A stretch of 64,000 nucleotides of DNA from Ashinkailepas kermadecensis (taxonomy: Eukaryota; Arthropoda; Thecostraca; Neolepadidae): assembly GCA_034440615.1 (NCBI GenBank), contig JAOTOM010004828.1, positions 1 through 64,000 of the forward strand, written 5' to 3'. This document shows, one piece after another, positions 56,700 through 64,000 of this stretch. A program made the position numbers and the translations under genes. The notes under the pieces were generated by a model. It was not told where the DNA came from. It saw nothing but the letters and a program-made list of their open reading frames with translations, and made no database searches. The first letter of the stretch is position 1, and every line of letters begins with the position of its first letter.

Positions 56700-58560
56700 G
56701 GGCTGTCAGCAGAGCCCAAGCCAAAAAGGGCCCCTGACTTGATGGACAGGGTCTAAACGTTTTAAAAGGGTCCTTCGGCTTGCCGGAAAAGGCCCTGGGT
56801 CGTCAAAGATGGCTCCTGAAATGACGGAGGGCCCTTGTTGCCGCAGGAGATTCCGGGCCGTCAGAAATGGCCCTTGGCCTGACGGAAGTGGCCTAAGCTG
56901 CTGAAAGAGGGCCTCCGGCCTGACAGGGGAGGCCCTGGATCGCTTAGGAGGTCCCCTGCGCCGACGGAGAGGACCCCTAGCCGTTGGGGGACCCGGGCCG
57001 TCGGGGAGAGCCCAAAGCCGGCATGGAGGGCCCCTGGGCAGATGAGGGCCGGAACCGCACAGGGTAGAGGCCCAAGTTGCATGATAGAGGCCCAAGCTTT
57101 TGAAGAGGAGATTCCGACCGGACGGAGAGTGGGCTGAGCCGTGAAAGAAGGTCTCTGGGCCGACGGATGGGGCCCTGGGCCGGACGTGCAGAGCCACTGG
57201 TTCGGCTTTGGCTCACGCTGATGGAGAGGGTTTCAGAGCTGACAGCGGGCCTCAGGCCGATAAAGAGACCCCCGAGCTTCGGAGACGATCCGGGCTGAAG
57301 CGGAGGGTTCCCGGTGCTACGTAAAGGGCTCCTAAGCCCATGGAGGGGCCTGGGCTGCTACGCAATAATGGCGTTTCCAAGGGGTGAAGGGGTACCCGCC
57401 CCCTGTCGAGTCCAATGGAGCCCCCATGCAACTGCCCTGAGGGGCAGAAATATAACCGAGGAAATGTTTAAGTACATATAATAGCTTGTGTAGAAAGTGC
57501 CCTTGACACGTGAAGACGTCCACCCTGAGGGCTAGCAAGGACCGCGAAGACAAGAGAGGTCCCGCTCGAGAGCTGAAGTGCCTATACCAGCTGGAAAGAG
57601 CAGTCTCAACTGGAATTAGCCCCTAACGGCTGAAGAATAAACAGACAAGTGAGGGTCTGAGAAGGCTGGGATGCACTTTGGGCCTGAAAGGGCACCTGAG
57701 GGATGAACAGGACCCATGCGAGATGAAGAGGACTAGTGGGGTCCATCTCAGATCTGAAATTCCACGAGATGAGAGCTAGATAGGTTTATTGAGAAATGTG
57801 CTGGGCCCCTACAAGCAGGAGAGGGCCTTGAGTGATGCAGAGGATCTCCTGAGAGTCAGAGAGAACTGGACTGGGATTCTTCTGATGTTGAGGGCGGCCC
57901 CCAATGGATGAACAAGGTCTCCCGAAAGGAAAAAAAATCCCTGTTGGCTGACAATTGAGGTGAGGAATACCGATGGCCAACCTCAGAGCTAGAATACTCT
58001 TGAAATTACGAGAGCTGTCGTTAACTAGGAAGGATCCCTAGCAGCATGAGAAGACCTTTGAGGTCGAACAGAGTTCCCTAAGAACTAAAGAGCCCCTAGG
58101 TCAATGATTGTGAAGAATACTGAGGGCGAATGTCAGAGCTAGAAAGCCCCTGAAGCTAGAAAGGTTGTCAAGGACTGGGAAGGTCCGTAACAGCTGGAAA
58201 GGACCCCTGACGATTGGAAATGGTCACTGAGCGCTAGAGGGGACTGGACTAGGATGCCCAAGAGGCTTAGAAGGGGTCCCTATGAGACGAACAGAACCCC
58301 CTGAGATCTAAAGAGCCCCTAAGTGCTAGCGATGGTTGTGAGGAATACCGAGAGCCAACTCCAAAGCTAGAATGTCATTGCCAGCCCGAAAGACTTCAGG
58401 AATAGGGAAGTCCCCTGGAAGCTAGAACGGACCGGACTGTGATGCTTCTGAGGCTTGGGAGGAACACTGGGGGGGGGTGAACAGAGCCACCTAAGAGCTA
58501 ATGAGAGTTCCGAGAGCTGGCGATGTTTGCGAGAAATTGTGAGACCTGTCTCAGAGCTGC
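56700..58560. repeat. Degenerate purine-rich tandem array
   Basis: Irregular 22-35-bp units built from GGCCCCTGGGCCGACGGAGA-like words (56700-57350), passing into GAGCCCCTAAG / GAGAGCTAGAA-like words (57500-58560). Unit length and sequence are poorly conserved, so the array is old or was never homogenised. Small ORFs in it are not credible genes. Confidence 0.75.
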
Positions 58561-59294
58561 TTTGCCACGAAGGAATAGGTGGAGAAGGTCACTGCGAGCC
58601 TCGCAGGTCGCTTTGCGAAAGGAACACAACATTAAAAAAAATCAAACCTTCCTCGCGGTCAAAGGAACACAAAAATTTCACAAGTTCTGGCCTGATGATT
58701 TTATGATTGGTTTTGGTTACATGCATTGTCGAACGACGAGGGACGTGCAGTGAAAGTGTCATGATAGGTGGACAAAGACAAGGTAGACACGAGACAGAAA
58801 CAATTGGTGTACATATGGAACATGTTTTTTTTTACTGCAGCTACTTGCAGATTTGTGTGTTGATCTATCTTTGGGCACAAAACAAAAATTTGGGATCGTT
58901 CCCATGCCCTCAAATATGCAAACGGTACTTCGATGCACTGCTAAGGGGCATGGTTGTGACGTGTTGTACCTCCTGATTTATCAGTTGGATACATGCTTGT
59001 TCTACGCATACAATGATCGTGTAACCACGGTGTATGCATTGCCCTCATGAATCCCTACGGATCGTGTTTTCTGTGAGAATACACACATTAAGAGATGTCA
59101 GGAAGTGTTCTCGGCGAACGAAATTGAGACGCAGGACTCGGGGAAATAACTGGATATAACAAAAACACAGGCTACTGGTGCCGACCACCGTTCAGTTGAG
59201 GTCAATGGCCACTTCTGACCTCAGTAGGCGCCCTTTATCTTATATAGATAACTGGATATTGGAGTTGGATAAGTACACTAAAAGACATAAATCC
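58561..59294. other. Intron sequence, nothing recognised
   Basis: No repeats or coding signals noted. Confidence 0.45.
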
Positions 59295-59815
59295 ACACAA
59301 TGCCAGAGAACACGTTGCTACGTGTTATCAAACTGCATCTCGATTTTGGACGAAGAGACGGCCGAGTTAGCTCAATCCTCGAAATACTTCAAATATGGCA
59401 AAGTGTGCGCTCTCAAATGAAGATGTATAGAAAAAGTGATATTTTTAATTGCTATATATCAGACCCAAAACATGTTCCTTTCATTCTGTCAATTAAAAGT
59501 TCAAAAAAAATTAAAGGGCATCGAGGTCACCGGAGGTCACGTGTCCTGAAGTCATAGGGAAACTCTTTTATTATCCATCACATATGAAAAATATGGTCAG
59601 AATTCGATTTTTTCAATCCTTGCGAGTTTAAAAATGTCTGAATATTTAAATTTTGACTGATAATTAACCTAGTCATCGGTCACCGAACAAAACCTTGCAG
59701 CGTGACCCTCCAGAAATGCCCGACGCTATAACTTCTGAACCGTTGACCTGATCAAAGTAAAATTTGCACAGGTGGATTCAGGGTGTAGGATAACCCCATT
59801 CAAACAATTTGGGTG
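59295..59815. repeat. Dispersed ~500-bp repeat, copy 3 (inverted)
   Basis: Reverse complement of copies 1 and 2. It starts with ACGTGTTATCAAACTGCATC, passes GGCCGAGTTAGCTCAATCCT and ends past TGACCTGATCAAAGTAAAAT. Confidence 0.9.
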
Positions 59816-59829
59816 CAGATCTGGGAGAT

Positions 59830-60030
59830 AAAGGTGACGGGCCCTGGTATGCTTTAGTGTCCACATTGGTGGGAACTTCGAGGGAGTGGCACCCCGTGCA
59901 CTTTAGCGTCCACATGGGTGGGGACTCTGACACCGATGTATTTGGGAATGGGAGCCTATGTACCAATGTTCACATGGGAGAGAACTCAGATGTACCTCGG
60001 AGTGGCAGTTCATATAATCCAGTGTCGTCA
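59830..60030. repeat. Degenerate ~55-bp tandem repeat
   Basis: Three or four units containing (T/A)GTCCACAT(T/G)GGTGGGAACT-like and GGAGTGGCA-like words, weakly conserved. Nothing else is recognised between here and 60586. Confidence 0.6.
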
Positions 60031-60586
60031 CGTAAGTGGAGAGTGCATTCTCCGAGAATGCACAAAAACCTGAATGTGTCAACTCCGACCCACGCTGATG
60101 TGAGAACATTATTTCAATCTGTAAGTAGTGTCTACGATATCTCTTTTTGGTTGAGGGGGTGTACACTAACGAAAGCGGGGATATAACACCAATGCATTGA
60201 GTAGAGGATCGCGGCACAGGTGGCGTGGTTTGATGTTATTCCTTCCAATCAATGCCCATAGGCTGCATGTGGAGATCTCAGCAACCTTGGTGCTGCATAG
60301 GCCACAGCTGCCATGTGCCCGTATCTCTGGCAATAGGGGAAGTCCTCGTGCCCATTTATGACGACATTCAGCAATTGGTCCGAGAGTTTGGCTGTTGAAG
60401 ACGAAGATATGCAATTATGTGTAGGAGCGGAAAATTACATATCTTACATCCATCAAGGGGACAGAGCGCCATTTAAAAACATCCGTTCGGGAATAGGAAG
60501 CGGTTCAATTCGGTCCCGGCAAGGGACCTAGCTAGGTCTTCATCTGGCAACAGGGATAAAATTGCTTTTGAGAAACAGAAACTTAC

Positions 60587-60743
60587 ATATCCGTTGTCAT
60601 CGTACGGGTTGTTGGTGAGCTTGAGCTTATCAAACGAGATGACTTGCTTCATCCAGTGAGAGCCGAGCGCCGGACTGTCCGGGTGCATGTGGATCCTCGG
60701 TGGCGCATGCGCGTCCGCCTTCCCTGCTATCACCCAGCTGGAA
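60587..60743 (-). CDS. org-1: T-box factor Tbx1/org-1, T-box exon (DNA-binding core)
   Basis: A 157-nt exon. On the minus strand the acceptor ACGTATGCAG precedes TTCCAGCTGG; the donor is GGATAT/GTAAGT. With AG from the previous exon it reads [20 protein letters not shown], then [20 protein letters not shown] and [19 protein letters not shown]-x-x-A-G-K-A-D and [16 protein letters not shown] are T-box hallmarks, and the short Y-A-F-H-S-S-S-W form is that of Tbx1/Tbx10/org-1. Exit phase 0 fits the exon at 54717-54866. Most third codon positions are G/C, unlike the flanking intron. Confidence 0.96.
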
Positions 60744-61717
60744 CTGCATACGTACCACACCATCACCAACAGTTTTCTTCTAGCTGCACGTGTTAGTCTA
60801 CAACCTCGGGTAAGGTCGCCTTGGGTAAGCTGCATAGCATACCGTATGCGTGGCAAGCAGGGACAGAGAGGAAGGTGCCCCACGTTTGGATAGTCTCAGC
60901 ATTTGTCAGAATTATTTTAGCATACGATGCTGAATGGGAAAAAATCCAAATGAATTTTACCCTCTCCCTCCGACCTCCAGGCTCTTAGAGTTTTTTCTTC
61001 ACACTGGTGTGCGGAATGCATATATACTGACGCTACAACAGCTGACTTACACATGGCAAAACTATTTGTACTCCAGCCACCCCTACACGCATCACTCGCC
61101 GGCGCGTCTGGTACATGACCGACCATCTCTCAACCGAATCCACCCTCACCCCAAGTGGAACTGCGCACAGCACAATCACTCATCACCGCAGTGGGAGCTA
61201 CACACGACACAATTACCGATACCTTCACCAGAGTAGCAACACGGCAGAATCCCCCAGTACCTCCGCTGGAGTTGCACACGACACAATCACCTGCTGCCAC
61301 CGGTGAGGACTATCACCCGCACTGCCGCCCGGATGTTCCTAACCGAGTACGAATGTTGACCTGCTCCGTATGTAGTTAGATTATCAGGAGAAGGGAAATA
61401 TTCGACGCGATGGCATGAATGACATCGGAGCAGCAACACAAACAACATTTTCTCAAATAGCTGCATTATTGACGTGAAGCCTCGGTAAACACAGATTGAT
61501 CTGTCCCCAGCGATCAGGTTGCTTTGCATCTAATGGGCGACTCTTTCATAGGCTGCAGAAGTAAGATCAAGAAGCGAATACACTGCAAAAGTTGCAGTGC
61601 AGTTCGTGCAAGGTTACACAAATGACCAAGAACATACATGGGAGTATACGAAGTTAAGTAAGCTTAATGGCCGCACCTGTGGCATATGCAAACAAATGGC
61701 ATGACTTGAACACGTAC
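60744..61717 (-). other. org-1: 974-bp intron of the T-box gene
   Basis: Donor GTACGT at 61717, acceptor CAG before 60743. It contains weak repeats around 61140-61310 (GTGGGAGCTACACACGACAC / CTGGAGTTGCACACGACAC). Confidence 0.85.
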
Positions 61718-61834
61718 CTGTGGAAGGCATAGCGATACCTCTTGTCATCAACAGGTACAAAATCCATCTGGAGCATGTATTCTTCTAACTGGTGCATGCC
61801 ATATAAACGTATTTGAAAGACTGGAAACATTCGC
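61718..61834 (-). CDS. org-1: T-box factor Tbx1/org-1, early T-box exon
   Basis: A 117-nt exon on the minus strand, acceptor GTCTCATCCACAG, donor TTCCACAG/GTACGT. It enters with one base (completing AGG, Arg) and leaves two (completing AGT, Ser). It encodes [20 protein letters not shown] then [23 protein letters not shown] and [16 protein letters not shown] are diagnostic; other T-box groups usually have D-I-V-P-V-D-N or another residue set. The QLEEYM segment departs from vertebrate Tbx1 but keeps the loop length. Phases match both neighbours exactly. Confidence 0.96.
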
Positions 61835-62569
61835 CTGTGGATGAGACAATGGGGGCTATGAATGCCACAGACACATGCCATTTGGTGTATGGTTACGAGA
61901 GAAGACGAAGCCACAGCCAGCTTACAGTCGTATGTAAATGACAAAAGTTAACATTTGCAACCCGGCCCGTCAAGGCTTTGACAACCTAGCAACACTTTGT
62001 GAGCACTTCCATAGGTCTAAGTTTTGCACTCGCATTTCCCGTTAATTTATAACAACTTGTATCCTAATATTTACCCTGATATACCAAGAACATTAACCAG
62101 TAACCGCGCCATGGAACAGCGCGTGACATATGTAGGTGACCTGGCATTTATCTTCACGAGATTTCGTGAGGGAGTATCTGTGGTCGAAGAACAGTCTCCT
62201 TGCCGATAACAGCATGATGCCCGATTATGTGCCTGCGGTTGGGGAACTAAGAGGACCTCTAGGGTATTTGCAATGGAGGGGTAGGGGCAAGCAAGGTTAG
62301 GTGAGATGTTAAGTGACACCTATGTTCTTTATGTTTTGACCTGGCAGCTTTCAATGGAAGAAGTATACAAATTGGTTTCATGGAGATTCGCCGTAATTAC
62401 ACCCGACGTAGAGGCGCTGCTCGCGCCCCGCATTCTGCCCCATTTTCTTGTCGATTACCCCTGATGGCGACTCATAGGGCAGAGTGGGAATCGCCCGGAC
62501 ACGTTCTGACAATCATGTCAGTGGCGAGCTCGTTGCCGTGATAACGATCATCTCGGTGGCTTCGCTCAC
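61835..62569 (-). other. org-1: 735-bp intron of the T-box gene
   Basis: Donor GTGAGC at 62569, acceptor CCACAG at 61836-61835. Its first 50 bases partly repeat the end of the preceding exon (see findings). Confidence 0.85.
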
Positions 62570-62858
62570 CTGCCGGCTTTGGTGACGATCATCTCTGTGG
62601 TGAGCTCGTTGAACTGCTGCCACTGCTCCTTCATCTCGAGCAGGGCGGAGACGGACGCCAGCTTGGGGTGTATGGGCCGCTGCTGCGCGCAGGCCGCCGC
62701 GTCGGCGCCGTCGTCGTTGCGGTCGGACGCCTGCGCGGTGTTGCCGTTGACGTCGCCGGCCGGCTTGTCGCGCTCGGGCGGGCTGAAGGCGCAGTGGTAC
62801 AGCTGGCGGTACGGGTCGGCGCAGTCGAGTCGCGTCCGCTCGCTGCCCAGGAAGCACG
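62570..62858 (-). CDS. org-1: T-box factor Tbx1/org-1, N-terminal exon reaching into the T-box
   Basis: The minus-strand exon ends AAAGCCGGCAG/GTGAGC (62570). Its peptide includes DPYRQLYHCAFSPPERDKPA, then a Gly/Asn/Asp/Ala-rich stretch, then LASVSALLEMKEQWQQFNEL and TTEMIVTKAGR. L-E-M-K-x-x-W-x-x-F-N-x-L-x-T-E-M-I-V-T-K-x-G-R is the start of the T-box in Tbx1/org-1. The 5' edge is less certain: the acceptor TGCCTGCCGGCAG gives 62858, and CTGGGCAG 16 nt later is an alternative. The reading stays open beyond both, to about 63039. No start codon with good context is evident inside the exon, so at least one upstream exon probably lies between here and beyond the window's right end. The domain should bind T-half-sites (AGGTGTGA) in the nucleus. 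Confidence 0.85.
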
Positions 62859-63589
62859 CTGCCGGCAGGCATACAACAGGTGCTACACAGCGCATGCTTG
62901 TATCAGCAGCTCCATATTGGGACACATGCGGGACGTGTGCCTTATGGCATTTCTCAAGGTCAACATCTGGTCCGTGTCGTTGCATGAAGAAATACAAGAA
63001 TGCCCTTTGTGCGAACACAAACTTCGATCCGTGGTACATACATTACGCCAACGTTTTCCCCGGGTTTACGCCTGCAGCATGAGCAGTGCTTTGTCGGCAC
63101 TGTGCCGCCGCACTTCCTTGACACGCGGCACAGTATACCCGGACAGGTGTCTTGAAATCCAATACCCAGTAGCCGGCGGTTAGTTATCTAAGGAATGCAT
63201 CCTTTCATCATAAAATCCATAAACATCGTTTCTATGATGCAACACAATGGTACATTTTGAGAGGCGAACAGTGTCATGTGTTTTCTGGCTTCCACGAAGA
63301 GTCTGAAGTGGGCTCCAAATTTCTGAAAATTGATTGGCTTACCTCTCTCCCCTTTGTCGGCAAAATAGATTGCACAGATAAATCAGTGGCATCAGGAGAT
63401 ATGAACGTAGGAGCAGTCAAAACATTGTGGAGGGGGATGACAAACCAATGTATAGGCCACTTATTTCAATCAACGCTATAGAGTAATGGATTAACGGTAC
63501 ATGACCAGAGTATCGTATTTCGGTAATTTCGATATCGTCTGCTCACTGTGTTTCTGGCTCTCAGCTGACGTGGGCACTGGACCACATCT
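62859..63589. other. Upstream sequence of the first supported T-box exon; nothing recognised
   Basis: Either intron or 5' region of the T-box gene. No promoter or further exon could be supported. Confidence 0.45.
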
Positions 63590-64000
63590 TGCGGCGCGGT
63601 CACGTCAGCAGCCGCCACGTGACACCAAGTGTCGCACCGCAGCGCCACACACTGAACCCGCCCACTTCCGACGTCACGTCACACTGAACCCGCCCACTTC
63701 CGACGTCACGTCACACTGAACCCGCGGCACGTCACACCGCGCTCTGGTCACGCTTCTGGTGCGGCCTGGTGACGCTTGTGGCATGCCCTGATCACGCTTC
63801 TGGTGCGCCCTGGTGACGCTTGTGGCATGCCCTGGTGTCGCCGGTGGTGCGGCCTGGTGACGCTTGTGACATGCCCTGGTGTCGCCGGTGGTGCGCCTGG
63901 TGACGCTTGTGGCATGCCCTGGTGTCGCCGGTGGTGCGGCCTGGTGACGCTTGTGGCATGCCCTGGTGTCGCCGGTGGTGCGGCCTGGTGACGCTTGTGG
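63590..64000. repeat. Two short-range tandem repeats, the second cut by the window end
   Basis: About 63655-63725 carries two copies of a unit containing CACTGAACCCGCCCACTTCC + GACGTCACGT. From about 63740 to the end a ~44-bp unit containing TGGTGACGCTTGTGGCATGC + CCTGGTGTCGCCGGTGGTGC repeats with length variants and continues past the window. Confidence 0.92.

Larger units (their letters stand above)
54867..60586 (-). other. org-1: 5.7-kb intron of the T-box gene
   Basis: Bounded by the donor GTAAGT (60586-60581) and the acceptor AG at 54868-54867. It contains two tandem hairpins, three copies of a ~500-bp dispersed repeat and a long purine-rich degenerate array. No additional exon is needed by phase. 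Confidence 0.85.

Overview
This window looks like animal nuclear DNA, most likely from an arthropod and perhaps a crustacean. Evidence: single-phase introns with GT/AG ends, a Tbx1/org-1 type T-box gene spread over about 31 kb, non-LTR retrotransposons of the CR1 and RNase H-bearing I/Jockey groups, a Penelope-like relic, a run of GGTTAGG-like (arthropod telomere-type) repeats inside a small transposon, and heavy microsatellite and minisatellite content. The species cannot be told from the sequence alone.

Main gene: the minus strand from about 62858 down to 32068 carries a T-box transcription factor of the Tbx1/Tbx10/org-1 group. I find seven coding exons (62570-62858, 61718-61834, 60587-60743, 54717-54866, 51481-51548, 50695-50816, 32068-32375). 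Splice phases agree across all six junctions, and a stop codon and poly(A) signals lie at the 3' end. The true N-terminus is upstream of the first exon I can support. Several exons are too short to stand out as ORFs. The introns, especially the last (18.3 kb), are filled with tandem repeats, decayed RT fragments and inverted repeats.

Other candidate genes: a two-exon start of an unknown secreted, cysteine-containing protein on the minus strand (25883 to 25431), with an in-frame TAG and tandemly copied acceptor units; a well-formed orphan exon on the minus strand (7803-7909); and a TATA/CRE/CCAAT/E2F promoter-like block at 23685-23773 followed by a 68-codon ORF on the plus strand.

Mobile elements: a Penelope-like relic (about 150-730); a LINE tail (about 4760-5090); a broken I/Jockey-type LINE on the minus strand split into 8173-9860 and 13900-16730, with an internal 667-bp duplication; a fairly complete CR1 element on the minus strand (17150-21115) with an esterase-type ORF1 and an EN-RT ORF2; two non-autonomous inverted-repeat elements with convincing target duplications (10529-10812 and 22625-22982); and a decayed RT fragment at about 36270-36840.

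Tandem repeats: by eye about 15 kb, nearly a quarter of the window, is minisatellite, with units of 16 to 83 bp. Long ORFs through these arrays are by-products of stop-free units and are not annotated as genes. The most unusual array (37410-38820) switches orientation in its middle, giving a very large imperfect palindrome. Stretches with nothing recognisable are listed as such.
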